A DNA stretch of 64,000 nt, taken from contig JAUTDP010000001.1 of assembly GCA_033439795.1 (NCBI GenBank), forward strand, positions 5,208,001 to 5,272,000, in the 5' to 3' direction. The notes under the pieces are model-generated. The model made no database searches and was not told the DNA's origin. It saw nothing but the letters and a program-made list of their open reading frames with translations. Shown piece after piece: positions 11,280-25,400 of the stretch. The position numbers were made by a program, and so were the translations under genes. The DNA comes from Sordaria brevicollis (Eukaryota > Ascomycota > Sordariomycetes > Sordariales > Sordariaceae). The number at the start of each line of letters is the position of its first letter. The stretch's first letter is position 1.

Positions 11280-11958
11280 CACCCGCCTCTTTTTTTCCTC
11301 TTTTTTTTACCCCCTTCTAGATTGGCATTGATCGATCAATCCATTCATGTATCCGCTCGTCGCTCACAACTTGTTTTCTTCTCCCCTCACTTCCATCCAC
11401 TTTTACGACATTCGATTTAACCTCATCCTACACGCACGGTACTTGATGATTTTTCACGGGCTGATTTTTATTTTTTTTGTCTTTTTTTCTTTTCTAATCG
11501 AAGCTAATACTCATTACATGGACCCAGATGCCCCCAAATGGCAATCTTGACAGATCATCATCTACGACTTGCGACAGAATCTTTTGCCTGTCATGTCTCC
11601 ATCCCCTGAGTCCGCTTTTGCTAGTCCTCCTTCCTCTTTTTTGTTGTTGTATTTTTTCACCTTTTTTCCTAGCTTAGTTCCCCTAATATTGTTTTCACTT
11701 GTATTATTCCTTCTCTTTCCCTCGTCATGGAATCTCTGCTCCTGTCAAGAACATTGTAGACTGACCGAGAAACCTAGGAGATCCGCGGTTGAACCAGGTT
11801 CTCAAAAGTCCTGGCCTCGATAAAGCGACCTGTCAACGCCGATAAGCTTCCTTCAACGACGGGACGCTCAGTCCTCCATCAAAGCAGTCCCATGCTCCTT
11901 TCAATTCGTTCTCCGCGGCGATCTCAACCAGAACCCTAAACACTCCTCCATTTCTTCC
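11280..11958. other. Intergenic, 0.7 kb
   Basis: This lies between the tRNA-like gene and the F-box/ankyrin stop. It contains several T-rich runs (11286-11309, 11467-11492, 11637-11660). No gene was seen. Confidence 0.5.
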
Positions 11959-14334
11959 TCAATGAATAACGCCCTGCGCCTGGGCATTGTTAGCTTCCTC
12001 TTGGAAGTTGTTCATCAAGCCACCCCAAACAGAAGTACCATCCTCCCAAACTTGTGGCCATCCCAGCAGTGCATCCGGCTGTCCGCCATTAGCATGGGCC
12101 ATGACATTGTTCTCCTCTGTCACTTGGGTTGCCATGGCAAGCTGTTGCTGATTCAGCATTGCGGTACCGTCCAGCGGGGCCGCCGGGGCGGGCTCTGCGG
12201 GAATGGTTGGCAACTCCGCAGTCTGTGAAGCCTCTGGTTGCTGCGGACCCTCCTCGGGCTGCTCGGGCTCCTCGGCCGGCGTGTGGTCACCATCAAGCTC
12301 AACCACAACCAAAGCGGGCGGGATGGGAGGGTTCATGGGAAGCGGACGGACCTTTCCATCCTTCGGTTTATAATCCGAGAAGGGAACTTTCGTCTCCCCA
12401 GTCCCTTCCATGCCGACAGTGATGACGCTGGGGCCGCAGCCCAGCTCCTTGCGACGCCAGCTAAGCTCCTCGAAAACCTTCTGAAAGACCTCCTTCGACA
12501 TGGCAGGGATAGCCGACACCATCAGCTCGACGAACTTCAAACACATGGTGGCCCAGACGCGCTCATCGGCGTAGTAGTGCTCGTGCTCGGGGTCTTGGTC
12601 CCAGTAGAGCGCGCCCAGAAGCAGCGTCAGCGGTGTCATGCCCTGATAGTCCTCAGCTAGCAGCTCCTCGGATGTGCACCGCTTCAAGAGATATGTGAGG
12701 ATGTCGTGGTCATCGTCGAAGTAGGGGTTGATCTCGTATCCTTTAGGAAGGCCGCCGACGTACCACAGCTTCTCTTCAAAGGTCTCCATGTTGAGGACAA
12801 TGTGAAGGACTGTCTGCTTTCGAACGTTGGTGACGCGGGTCTTGTGGCCGGGAGGCATGAGAGAAAGCCAAGTGTCGAGGGCGCGGGTGTTGATGCGTTG
12901 GTGGCGTGCCAGCAAGGTCAGCACAGTCTCGCAGAGGAAGGGCAGTGGACCCTCAAGATACTTCCAACCGAAGTGACGAACGTGGAAGTTCACAAGCTCT
13001 TTCAGCAGCTCGGCCTGCCAGAGGTGTCCATTCACCTTGTCATCGGCAGGGTAATGCTTGGAGTCCACTCTGCATTTGCACTTGCTTCCGACCAGGGCTC
13101 CCTTGACGGAGTACATGCAAGGCTTCTTGTTATAGTAGGTGAGGTGCATGGCGTGCCTGGTGTGATTGGGAGTATAGGGGCAGTTCTTCGGAAACAAGGC
13201 CAGCTGGATGGCGGCTACGGTCTCAACCTCCTCAAGCGTGCCGTCGCAGGCTCCAGTCCTGAGCATGATGCTTGCGAGGGGCCAGTTGGGCTTCCAGACT
13301 TTGCCTTCTTTGAGACCGACGATGAGGCGGATAAGGGGATGAGTCATGTGGTTCCGTCCGGGAAGGTCTCGAACATTGGCTCTTCCGCCCAGACGGGTGA
13401 GCTCGGCGATGACCTGCTCTGTGGGCTTGCGCGGACCGGAGGCTAGCTTTAGGAAGATGGACTGCGAGGCAGTGTCCGTGGCCCATGCCTGTACGTCGTC
13501 GACGTGACAACCCGCGTTGACATCCACTCCGACGCGAACGATGGGCTCCAAGAGCTTCCACATACCGAGGTGGGCTGCCAGATACAAGGCTGTCTCCTTC
13601 TTGTATTGACCTGTTCCGGGAGCGAACCACAGGGGCGAGGCACCGTTGCGCAACAGGAACATGGCAACCTCCTCGCTTTTGGTTTTGATGGCGGTGAAGA
13701 GAGGGGTGCAAAGGTTCGGCTCGTTGTCGCCCTTGAGAACAAAGTAGCCGTCTCTGGGGCAGACGGCGTTGATGTTAGCTCCGTTGCGAAGAAGGAACTC
13801 AACCGCCTCAACATGGTTGAAGAGGGCAGCGAAGTGCAAAGCTGTCCAGTACGAAGTTTTCCTTTCGAAACCCCGGAGTCTGTAGTCCCATTCTCTGTGG
13901 CCAAGGTCATCGGAGCCACGGAAGGAGAAACGGGTGATGTGTGTCTTTGACACGTTCACACCGTTTGCGACAGCCAGTCTATGAATCTCATCCCGGAAGG
14001 AGCGTGACTTGGGAGGGCAATAGAGGACTTTGTTGATGTCAGCCCCGTGCTGGCTGATTGCGAACTGGATGGTGCGAGGCTGGTTGGTGAAAGCGCCCCA
14101 AAGCAAGGCTTGCGGCCTATCGGATCGAGCATCCCGGGTGTACACCTCATAGTTGAGATCATCGTACAGCGGCTTGCATGTACGAGCTAGGGAGTTCAGG
14201 TCGCGAGTGGTCAAATAGTCACAGACCGCGAGCCATACGTCGCTTGACAGGCCAACAACGAAACGGGGCTGCGGTTTCGCAACGGGCGCGAGGGGCGCAA
14301 GCGGAGCTTGAGCTGAGGATGACATCGCCAACAT
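11959..14334 (-). CDS. F-box and ankyrin-repeat protein (paralogue A)
   Basis: Single exon, 791 residues. A second Met at residue 4 is an equally plausible start. An F-box-like segment is at about 25-65 (LSSDVWLAVCDYLTTRDL, then NSLARTC). The WGAFTNQPRTI segment follows, then degenerate ankyrin repeats: TALHFAALFNHVEAVEFLL at about 165-195, TPLFTAIKTKSEEVAMFLL at about 210-235, TALYLAAHLGMWKLLEPIV after that, and weaker ones later (TVLHIVL, TPLTLLLGALYW). The tail from about 690 is Pro/Glu/Gln-rich and probably disordered. F-box proteins recruit targets to SCF ubiquitin ligases, with ankyrin repeats as the target-binding part; that role is inferred from architecture only. It shares the order F-box, WG..T.Q.R.I, then ankyrin repeats with the gene at 28497-30257, so the two look like paralogues. 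Confidence 0.88.
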   Translation of the reverse strand: MLAMSSSAQAPLAPLAPVAKPQPRFVVGLSSDVWLAVCDYLTTRDLNSLARTCKPLYDDLNYEVYTRDARSDRPQALLWGAFTNQPRTIQFAISQHGADINKVLYCPPKSRSFRDEIHRLAVANGVNVSKTHITRFSFRGSDDLGHREWDYRLRGFERKTSYWTALHFAALFNHVEAVEFLLRNGANINAVCPRDGYFVLKGDNEPNLCTPLFTAIKTKSEEVAMFLLRNGASPLWFAPGTGQYKKETALYLAAHLGMWKLLEPIVRVGVDVNAGCHVDDVQAWATDTASQSIFLKLASGPRKPTEQVIAELTRLGGRANVRDLPGRNHMTHPLIRLIVGLKEGKVWKPNWPLASIMLRTGACDGTLEEVETVAAIQLALFPKNCPYTPNHTRHAMHLTYYNKKPCMYSVKGALVGSKCKCRVDSKHYPADDKVNGHLWQAELLKELVNFHVRHFGWKYLEGPLPFLCETVLTLLARHQRINTRALDTWLSLMPPGHKTRVTNVRKQTVLHIVLNMETFEEKLWYVGGLPKGYEINPYFDDDHDILTYLLKRCTSEELLAEDYQGMTPLTLLLGALYWDQDPEHEHYYADERVWATMCLKFVELMVSAIPAMSKEVFQKVFEELSWRRKELGCGPSVITVGMEGTGETKVPFSDYKPKDGKVRPLPMNPPIPPALVVVELDGDHTPAEEPEQPEEGPQQPEASQTAELPTIPAEPAPAAPLDGTAMLNQQQLAMATQVTEENNVMAHANGGQPDALLGWPQVWEDGTSVWGGLMNNFQEEANNAQAQGVIH

Positions 14335-16690
14335 GAGCTATCAGTTGACGACGCAGAGTGGTAGCTGCGAAAGGAAGAGATCAGTTGATCTGGGCCTCAA
14401 GGAGGATATCGCTCTCAGGGAAGTTTCCCTGGAAGTACCTACGTGAAGAGGTGCAAAGGCGGCGACTTGTCCCTGTCCTTCTTGCCTTGCAAGTGAGATT
14501 GGGTAACGAGCGGTAGCGAGAAGATCGACGAGGTAATCTGCCTTGGACCGTTTGGTCGTTTCCAGGGCTGTGATCGGTCTTTCCTCGCAGCAAGATGTTG
14601 ATCCTGTGATGTTGAGGATGGATTTTGCCGGGAATTCGAAAGACTTAGGGAGTCAGGAAAAGTGCGAGCCGGTGGAGGGAACAGGAAGAAAATTACACCA
14701 CGGCCAAGCAGAAAGTGTGGGCGAGTTGATCTCAAGCCCTACTCTACGCCCATTCACCTGGCAGCACACAAATCCTTTCCAGTCAGAGCAAGCTAGCTAT
14801 TGGACCCGTGCCAGTGAATCATCTCTGTGGTCTCGGCACTGCATACTAAGAGAGATAAGTGATAAAGGGAAGGGTCGATCAACGTGGTCAGCGGGGCACA
14901 TGCATGGACGTCGATGGTGAAGGGAAGGTGGCTCCAGCAGCTGCCATGGCAGGAGAAAGTATCGAGTACTTGGAGATGGGCGGAAGATACTCATGTTGCA
15001 GGTCACGGAGAGCCATGTTCGAGATATCACCAGTGTCAAAGATGGCAATAGAGTTGTTCAAAGTGGTTCACACAGCCAGGACTCTGGAACAGAGTACCGC
15101 GTAATTAACAGAGTAACGAATGGAGGAGATTGGTGGTATTAACTTCAAAGAAAGAAGGCAAGAAACAAGGAACTACGAGGAGTGTCACTTTCCCAGATGA
15201 GTATCTCGGCCGGGAGAATGGAACGGTTGGGGACGAGGGCGATGAACATAACGATCAAGACTTACACAGTATGGGATTTGACTTCAATTTTCGCGGCCTA
15301 CACGATGTCCCTGGAACGGGAATGCTGTCGGTTTAAGCTTTCTGCTAACTCAAAAGGCTTCTTGGCAATATCAATTGCCTGCATGCCCTGTGTTCCAGAC
15401 CGTAGGTGAATGGGCTTCAACGGGTCGTCAATTTCTGACTTGCTACATCAGCACGCCGTTGGACACTCACTGGTAGGCAACAAATGCGGGTTAAAGGCAA
15501 TACGTTGAGAAGTGCTATCGTTTCCTTGATGTATCCTATTTGGCTTGGAACGTCCAAAATGCCACAAGAGCTTTGCGAAAGGCACCTTTGTCCGAGTGTC
15601 TACTGGACGTCTTACGCTTCAGCCGCATTCCGGAGCCGCATACCGGAGGTTACATGCCTTCACTTGTACAAAGGACCCCTACCTAGCACACGGTCCGCGA
15701 GACAAGCCCGCATTTACGAGACGAGATTAAAAGACTTCACAGTGGGAGGGCCACCAGTCATCCTCCACAGTTGTTAGATGGTCTGAACGTTTCTTTCACT
15801 GTTGTTCGGCCGGGTGGTAGACGTGGGTACGCACCAAAGGATGGGGCGGGCGATGTCTTCGTACCTGGCATATGGCTTCAGCTCTTCACCACGTACAAGC
15901 ATTACACATTCTTTCCCGCAATAACCAGGAACAAAAAAACCACGACATAGCAGGTGACCATCCTTTTCTTCTAATTTACATGGTCACTGCACTGTTGCCT
16001 GCTTGTTTCAACCCGAGAGCCCTATACCCTTCGCCCTACCAGTGGACCAAAAGTTAGTACCAGGTAGCCCAGTAAGCAAGTTGAAGATTTTTTTTGGGCA
16101 CACTCAAGCTTGTTCAAAAGGCCTAGGTAATTGACTTGGTTTGACTTGTGTACAGCGCTGGACTGACTTAGGATCTGAGTGGCCCGAAAGGATACGGTAT
16201 CGTTCGTCCGCTTGGGAAAAGAATTCTCTGCATGACTTCGCCGTGTATGTGTTAATAATACTTGAGCATAAATACTTTACCGATAAAATGTAGAGGGAAG
16301 AGAGGCAAAGAACAGTTGCCGTGATCGGTGCCTATTACCTTTATCACAATTCGGAAGATCGGTGTGCCGGGCTCCCGGCGCCATCACGGCCTTCCGCCGT
16401 TACCGTGGTCAATCCCTTTCGCATGAACCTTGTCAGAAAGTCGCGATCGCTGTTGGTCTAACCGTCAACTCGAGTAATTATGGTTCTTGGGGAAACATGC
16501 AACTTACATATATGAGCCATAATCGTCTTCATCTTTGTCAATATGGATACTCGCGGCTGCGATGAACGACACCAAGAGAAAATTCCGAGGCAGTGTACAA
16601 ACTTGTGAGGATAAACATGCAGGAGAAGGAAATCTAGTTATTTGACTTGACTATTATACGAAGCTGAATCCTTACACTAACTACCTCTAG
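14335..16690. other. Intergenic, 2.4 kb
   Basis: This lies between the F-box/ankyrin start and the left edge of the RIP-degraded MULE block. GC is still normal and open frames are short without domain features. It presumably holds the F-box gene promoter. Composition turns AT-rich from about 16900, inside the element. Confidence 0.5.
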
Positions 16691-16699
16691 AGAATATTT

Positions 16700-16734
16700 A
16701 GACACACATACGGTCAATTCTAACCGCACACACG
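16700..16734 (+). repeat. Left terminal inverted repeat of the MULE
   Basis: It begins AGACACACATACGG and ends CCGCACACACG, and is the inverse of 28310-28344 with one mismatch (T/C). The adjacent 9 bp (16691-16699, AGAATATTT) resembles the right flank (AGAATTTCC); two of its three differences are C/T. Confidence 0.85.
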
Positions 16735-18055
16735 ATCTATACATAACCCTTACCCGCGCCCAGCCTGCCAACTCCCTACCAGCCATAACAGCTGCATATA
16801 AAATCCCCGTTTTCCCCGCGTAAATACCCCAATCTAAATATACGTCACATTTACGAATTTTTCTGGGGTCGTACAAATTTAGCGAATTTCCCATACACGG
16901 TCGCAATGTTATAACCAATATAATACAATATTACCCTACTCGCATTAAATTTACTAATATAATTAATTATACGTAAATTTATTTATTGGTTTTTATTACT
17001 GCATTGGTTAATTAACTTTCTTTTATTTATTTTAAATGCCCCGCCGCCGCCGCCCTATTAACGAGTTGTTCGAATCCCGCGAATCCCGCGAATCCTATAA
17101 ATCCTTCGATATTATTATAACCTTCGTATTATAAGCCTTATTTTATCGCAATTTATAGACCGTATTAACCGAAGTTATTAACGCGTTACCTTCGAGGGAG
17201 ATTATCGAGGAAGTTCGCTACGATTTCGTCGAATAGTACCGCTAATACCGTTTTGGTCTCGTAATTTTATATAGTTGTAAGTATTAGATTAAAAATTTAG
17301 ATTACTCTATATTTAGTAAAATTATTCGATATTATTATTAATACGATTACGCCTCCTACCGCTCCCTCCTTACGATAAACCTTCGTAATAAATAACGTTA
17401 TATATTTAAGAAAATTATTAAAGATTATCCTTTTCGGGTAATTATTAACGCTAACGTAAAATCGAATTAGAGATAAATTATTAAAGTAAATTATAATAAA
17501 TATAATAATTATTTATTATTTATTAATTTTAGTACCTATTTTTTTTATAGGAGAGAGCGTTAAATTTGGATAACGAAATACTATTTTAGGTGAATACCCT
17601 TTTCGAAAAGAAGGAGAATTCTATTTAGTTTATTTATTTATTAGTTAAGAAGAAATACTTATAATACCTAATTACGAAGAAAGACCTATATAATATACGT
17701 ACGCGGTTATAATAAATTAATTACGTAGGGTATAAAAATATATAAGCTTTTATAAAATTATTAGAGAACGATAAGGAGATTATATATTATTATATTAATT
17801 GGGAAGATAATATAAAGATTATATTTCTTAGCGCTATTTAATTTATTCGTTATTAACGTAAAATATAATTATAATCCCTATTTATAATTTACTTCGATAT
17901 TATATATAAAATTAATTTTTATTATTTGCTATTTGTATAGGGAGTAGTTTTAATTAATAAGAAGTTTTTTATACCTATTTTCTAAATAGTAATTAATAAC
18001 AAGAAGGAGAAAGAGGGGTTTTTTTACTTAATTAAGTAAATAATTTATTTGGTAG

Positions 18056-18291
18056 TGTGACGGCGCGAGGCCTTTGCACGTTTAAGGACAGAGCGAGGCA
18101 CACGTTGGATCGAAAATACTGAATTGAAGAAGAAGGGAAACTTCCAAATGCGGAAGGTGGGATGTGCTGGTCGAGGTTTTATACCCAGACCCAGCGACAG
18201 GTGAATGGCAACGATAAGTGACTGCCAGCGACAGTCCCAGTGACAGGTAACTATGACGTCACATGAGGACCCTGACGGCCATGCCGTCACA
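18056..18291 (-). mobile_element. Solo LTR, not RIP-degraded
   Basis: This 236-bp segment with normal GC sits inside the AT-rich MULE remnant. It starts TGTGACGGC and ends GCCGTCACA, a 9-bp inverted end with the TG...CA rule, and is flanked by a perfect 5-bp duplication GGTAG (18051-18055 and 18292-18296). A TATAAAA on the minus strand (about 18176) suggests minus orientation. No internal retrotransposon domain is next to it, so it is a solo LTR left by LTR-LTR recombination. Its ends differ from both gypsy families in this window. Confidence 0.88.
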
Positions 18292-19247
18292 GGTAGAGTC
18301 GTTCGATATCCCCTTCTTTAATATTATTATTATTAATAATAATAGTTAATAGATTAGCGCCTTTAGGGAATATTTCCCCGATAATATTATATTATAGCGT
18401 TATATTTAATATTTTAATTATAATATTATTAAATAAATTAAAAAGCTTTAGAAGCGCGCTAAGTAGGAGGATACCCCCGATTAAAAGGATAAGGAGGAGG
18501 AGGATAATAATAACGACCGTTTTTCCGATAATAATAACGATAATAAGGAGGCTAATAAGGATATTAATTAAGGCGTTATTAATAACGAGCTTTAAGATAA
18601 GGATATTCGTAATATTAATAAATTAGTATAAAAATATAAAAAGGCTCGTATCGCGATTAGACTCGATCTTCTTATCTTTATAAACTTTAATATAACGCGC
18701 GCCGCCCTCTTCTTTATATAGTAGTATATAATTTACGCGTACTCTAAATAAGGCTTCAAGGAAGTATATAAAATCCTTATTAATAAATATGATTAGAATT
18801 AAAAGCGGTTGGTCGATTATATTATTAATAAATATATCCTTACTAAATATAATTAAGTTAATTATAATATATTTTACAATTTTAATTATAATTAAAAAAT
18901 TACGTCGTTAAACGAATTTAATAACGGTTCTGTTAAATTTTATAAATTATTTACCAAAAATAGACTCTTTAATTTATATAAAATATCCTCCTAATATATT
19001 AATAATAAATACGAATATTATATATTAATTAATAACGAAATTATAATACGAATATATATAATATAATATAATATACTTTAATTAGGGAGGTACTTATTAG
19101 AAATATCCTCTTAAGTATTCTAATTATTCAATCGCTAATATTAGTAAATATTCCCTACCCTCCTAATTATTAAATATAAGGTAGAAATTAAAAGTACGGC
19201 TATTCTTCTCTTAGAATATACTAATTGGTTTAAAGAATAATACGTAT

Positions 19248-19494
19248 TGTTACGGCGCTGGCGGACAGGGTCCCTAACCGGTTGTCGCTCGGGCGGTTAC
19301 TTAACAAAGGTTAACCGCACCAGCGCACGTGACTGCGTGCCGCCTTCGTGGGTCGCCCGCGCCCAAGTATAAAACCCTGGCGCGGGGCGCGCCCTTTGCT
19401 CGTTTTTCTTCTTTTCTTCTTTATTTTATAATTCTACAATAGATTTAGATTTAATATATTAAATTTATCTCTCGTAACTATATCGCTCGTAATA
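19248..19494 (+). repeat. 5' LTR of gypsy 1
   Basis: It begins TGTTACGGCG and ends CGCTCGTAATA (ACA changed to ATA). The promoter TATAAAA is at 19368-19374. The outer two thirds keep high GC, while the inner end is AT-converted. Confidence 0.92.
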
Positions 19495-22400
19495 ATTATA
19501 AAATTATTTTTAATATATTAGGGAAGTATTTAAATATCCTAAATTTATTTACTAATTAAAGTAATTATAGTATATACTTTTGTAATTAATTACAATAATA
19601 TATACTTCCAACGAAAAAGCTACTATAATTAAGACCGCTAAATTATTTACTACCGAAAGCGTTCAAATAAACGAAGCTTAGAAGAAGAATATATCCGATA
19701 AATTCGTAATTAAATAAATTAAATTTAATATTACGGATATACCTATTATTCTTAATATAATTATTTAATAAAACGATATTTTTAGGCGTCGTTCACTTAA
19801 CGATATTATAATCGGTACCTTTAAAAAGAAATAGGATACTTAATTACGTAATATCGATAAATTTAATTTAAAGGATTATAATATTTTAGAGGATATAAAT
19901 AAAATTATTACGTTTTTCAATTAGGAAATTATTAGCAAATTCGCCGACGTTCGTTATATATTTAATATAGAGGATTTATTCGGCTTTTTATATACGAAAA
20001 TTAATACAATTACGAAATATTAAGCTTAATATAATAAAAGTTATCTAATTTTTATTTTTAAAATTCTAATAATTATAGGTTAAAATTATTAAGAATAGAA
20101 TAATAATAATATTTTATTAATAGATTTCGATATTTTTAAATTTATTATCGAGGATCCCGAAGGCGTACGTATTATTTTCGAAGAAATTAAATTGCGAATT
20201 ATCCTAATTAAGGTTATTCTTTCTTAATAACGGGGATACTAAATTATCGTTATTAATTTAAATATTAATTTAAAATAAATATACGAATATACTATTAATT
20301 TATTAAAATATTAAAAAGGCGCCGAAATAAATAACGAACGCTTCTATAAGGATTTACGTAAAGAATAAAGTAAGAATATATTCCTAACGCGCTAATTATT
20401 AGAGGTTTACGGAAATAAGGATTTTAATTTCGAACCGGATAATTACGAAACTTTATATTATAAAAACGTTATATTACGCGAAAAGAATTATAAATTCCAA
20501 ATTTAATTTACTATATTACGTTAAATTACTAATTATTTTAATAAGGGAATTTAAAATAATATTCCGTTTAACGACGGTTAGAACGACGATTTATTTAACG
20601 ACGGAAAGGTTTAAAATAAATATTCCATTTAACGATAATTATACTAATAAATAGGGTACCCTTTACGAATAAAAAGATAATACTTTAATTAAGGGCTACT
20701 TTTCTTATCCTTACTTTTTAATTAAATAAAACGAAATCCGTCGTAATTTAATTAAAAAAGAGAAGGAGTTCGCTAAAATTAAAGATAATTTAATAATTAT
20801 AAAAATTTAAATTAAGGAATTAAAAAGAGTAATAATTACCCGAAATAGCAACGTAATTAATTTATATATTATAATCGCTATTTTAATTAAAGAGAATATC
20901 GATTTTTATAAAGAAAATACTAATCTTTATAAAAAAAAAATCGCCTTCTTAATTCCCGAAAACCTCGAACGCTATAACTATATTAATTATATTAATTATA
21001 ACGAAAATAATAACGAAGGAGGCTATTATAAAGAAACCCCTACTACCGATTTTTTTATAATTAATTATAAACGCTTATTAATTAAAAAGAAAGACCCGCC
21101 CTATTTCTATAACGAAAAAAATAAAAATACCGTTACTTTCGATATTTAGTATCGTTATATTTTTAATAAATTTAAATTGAACGCTAATTACTTTTTTAAT
21201 AATAAAGCTAAGAAAATTTATATCGAAAATTATACCGCCGGTAAAATTACCTAAAACTTCGGACCTTACCTCGCCGACGACCTTTATAATATTAAAATTT
21301 TTAACGAATTATTAGCTTATTTACGTACCGAATATTACGATTATAATCGTAAGGAGAAGGCTATTTATAAATTTAACGATTTAAAATTCGAAATAAGCAA
21401 TAATTTTTAAAAATTTTATAATAAATTTATTCGTTTAATCGGAGAATATAATCGCCCGTTTAATTTATAGAAATAAGAATTTAATTAGAAATTTCCCGGT
21501 AATATTTAAAACGCTTTTTTCTAAAGATACAGATAAGAAAATATAACTTTTAATTAATATACTTTAATAATTAAAAAAGTAATCGAAATTAATTAACGTA
21601 TTTTCTACAATAATAAAATTAAGAAGGATAATAAAAAAAAGATAAGAATACCTCTTCTTCTTCGAACTCGTTTAATAAAATTAAGGGTTTTAATAATTTT
21701 AATAAAAATTTTAATAATATTATTAACAGTAGTATTAATACCGGTAACGGTAATTAAAGTAATTCCCGTCGCGCCCTTAATATAATTCGTAAAAAGGTTT
21801 ATAAATTATTCGAAGAAAATAAGTATTTCGTATATAAGGAAATTAAATATTATTTTTATAATTATTTTAATTACTATAGTAATAATTTTAATTATATTAA
21901 TAAATTTATCGATTATTACGGCCGTAAAAATAAAGAGGATAATAAACCGGCCGATAATAAAGCGGAAAATTAATTACCTTAAGAATATTAAATTCCCTCC
22001 TAAAGATTAAATTAATAAATACTTATTTTAGAAAAAACTTAAAAAAAATACTACCGGAAAAAATAAAAGTAAATAAAGGATTTTTGAAAAATTATTTAGG
22101 TAAGTTAATTTTAATTATATTTTATATTATAATAAATAATAATAGAAAAACTTTATTTACAAATAATACATTTATTAATTTAGGAATAAATAGTAATATT
22201 TTTATAAATAAAGATTTTATAAATAATATAATAAAATAAGGAATAGAAAGATTATACGGGTTTTAACCTTATATTATAGGAGGTTATACCGGATAATATA
22301 ATAAAATAATCGATTAATATTTAAAAAGACCGATTAAGGTATAAAATTAGAAATTTAATAAAGAAATAATAATTATCGTTAATTTAGATTATAATATTAT

Positions 22401-25400
22401 TTTAGGTAAATATTAATTAAAAAAATATAAGGTCCTAATAAACGTCGTTAATATTAAATTAATCTTCGATAAAATAATTACTATTCTTTTAATACTTAGT
22501 AAACGGATTTCCGAATTCGAAGCCTTTATTAATATAATTCCCTCCCTATTACTTTTAGTAAAATACGGCCGACCGACCGAATTTTTCGAAGAGCCTAGGG
22601 AGAAACCCGTTCGACCGGGAAAGGACGAAAATTTAATAAAAATAGAATACGAATTAATAAATTAATACGCCTTATAATAGGAAAACGATACGATATTTAC
22701 GCGATATAAATATATTAAAATATTCGAAACCGAACGAAAGAATAATCTTTATTAAAGAGAAAACGTATATAGCCGATACTAATTAAAATATAACGGCGTA
22801 GGATAATATAAATATTATAATAATTTTATTATCGTCGGTATTAACGCCTTCTTTATATTTATTAAACGAAAATATATAGAAATTATTAATTTCTACGAAT
22901 TCGACCGATTTATCGACGATTAAAAAAGATAAATTTTCGTTAAAAATAAAGTAGAATTATATAAGCGAATTAAAAAAGAAATTTTAGAATACGCTTATAA
23001 ATATTTATATATATTTAATAAGAAGGAATTTAATACCCTATTAAATTATTATATTAGCGATTATAAAATTAATTTAATAAATGGAACGAAACCCGAAGAT
23101 TTTAATTATAATTTATTATATAAAATATTAGTAAACGAATTGGAAGTTTATTAAAAATACGTTAATAAAATATTAATTAAAGGTTTTATTAAAAGTAATT
23201 CAGTACTTTAAATTGCGCTTATCTTTTTTACGCCTAAGGTTAATAATAGGTTAAAATTTTATATCGATTATCGAAAATTTAATATTATTATTAGGAAAGA
23301 CCGGTATTTATTACCGTTAATTGATAAAATTATTATTAAGATTAATTAAATAAAAGTTTTCTCGAAAATCGATATTAAATAAACCTTCTATTAAATTTAT
23401 ATATATCCGGATAACGAAGAGTTTATAATATTCCGAATAAAATACAACGTTTATAAATATAAGATTTTACTTTTTAAATTAATTAACGGGTTATTAATAT
23501 TCTAATACTATATTAATAAAACGTTAATAAATTATTTCGATAATTTCTAAAATATATATATCGACGATATTTTTATCTTTTCGAATAATTTGGAAGAGTA
23601 TAAGATTTATATTAAAAAAGTATTAGCCAAATTAGAAGCGGCCGGCCTATAAACGGATTAAAATAAATGCGAATTCTACGTTAAGAAAATTAAATTCTTA
23701 AATTTTATTATTAAAATTAATAGCGTATCGGTAAACCCCTAGAAATTTATAATTATAAAGGATTAATAAATTTTAACGAATATATAAAGGATATAATTTT
23801 TTTTAAACTTTTATAATTTCTATAAACGCTTCGTTAAAGATTATAATCGAATAGCGAAGCCTTTAATAATTATAATTAAGAAGGGAAAAGTTTTTAATTA
23901 AAATAAAAATTATTAAGCTACGTTTAAAGAATTTAAAAGTCGTTTATTATTAATATTTATTTTAACCTATTTTTAATATAAATATTTAATACGTATAGAG
24001 ATAGATACGTTTAATAGAATAATAATTAATATATCATTATAATTAATCGATAACGAATTACAATTAATTACTTTTTATTTAAAAATAATATATAGCGTAA
24101 AGTATAATTATTTTATTTATAATAAAGAATTAATAATTATTATTAAAGCTTTATAATATTAGAGAATTGAATTTATTAATTTATATAAACCCTTTTTAAT
24201 TTTAATAAATAACGAAATTTTTAAGTAATTTAATACTAAAAGATTCTTAAACTTATAATAAGCCGGGTAGGCTAAATTCTTATCCTAATATTATTTCGTT
24301 ATTTTTTACTAATTAAAAAAGGAAAATAATATAACGGATATATTATTAAGGAAAGTAAAAAATTTAAAGAATTAAAAGGTAAAATAGGAAATATAAAGGA
24401 CCTTCTAAATTTTTAAGAATTTTAATAATAATTGGATAATATAATTTAATAATATAATTAATAATATTAATATAATTTATACGTCGATTATATTTTTACG
24501 TACGGTTATTATAAAAATTAACTTTAAAATTGTAAAGGGAATTCGAAAGGAATAATTAGAAGGCTATTCATTTATAAATTATTTTATTCTCGAAAATAAA
24601 ATTTACCCGGATTTAGAAATCTATTAAAATATAATTAAAAAGGGGGAAAACGGGTATCGATTTATTATTAATAAGATTTTTACCCGTTTTAATAAATTTA
24701 TTATATTACCCGGCACTTTAAAAATTTAAATTATTTACGAATTATATATAAAAATTATTACCGTTTATTTAAACCGAAATGAAATAAAACGCTTAATATT
24801 TATATAATATTAATAATTAAAAGTAATTAATAACGTCGATCGTTTCGTCGCTAATTGCGTAATATATTATATTTCGAAAATTCCCCAAAATAAAACCTTC
24901 GGTAAATTAAAACTTATTTTAACAATTTAATATATTTAATAGAATTTGATTATAAATTTTAAAATTATATTTAAGGATAAACGAAAATTCGATAATATAT
25001 TTATAATAGTAGACCGATTAAATAAAATATTATAAATTATCCCTTATTTTATAATAATAATAACCCGAGATATAACCCGTATATATTACGAAAGCCTTTA
25101 CCGTATTTATAAATTATTAAGCGAAATTATTTCGGATAAAGGCCCCTAATTTATATTGGATTTTATAAACGAATTAATTAAAATTCTAAATATTAAATAG
25201 AAATTAGCCTCTTTAGGATATAATTAAATTACGGAATAAGCCGAAATTATAAACGAATATTTTAATTAATATTTTTATCCCTTCGTTAATTACTTCCAAA
25301 ATAATTAATTAAAAATAATCCCAATAATAAATATAATATAAATAAGAATACTATACGATAATTTAAATAGAATATAATTATATAAAGTATTAAAAGGATT

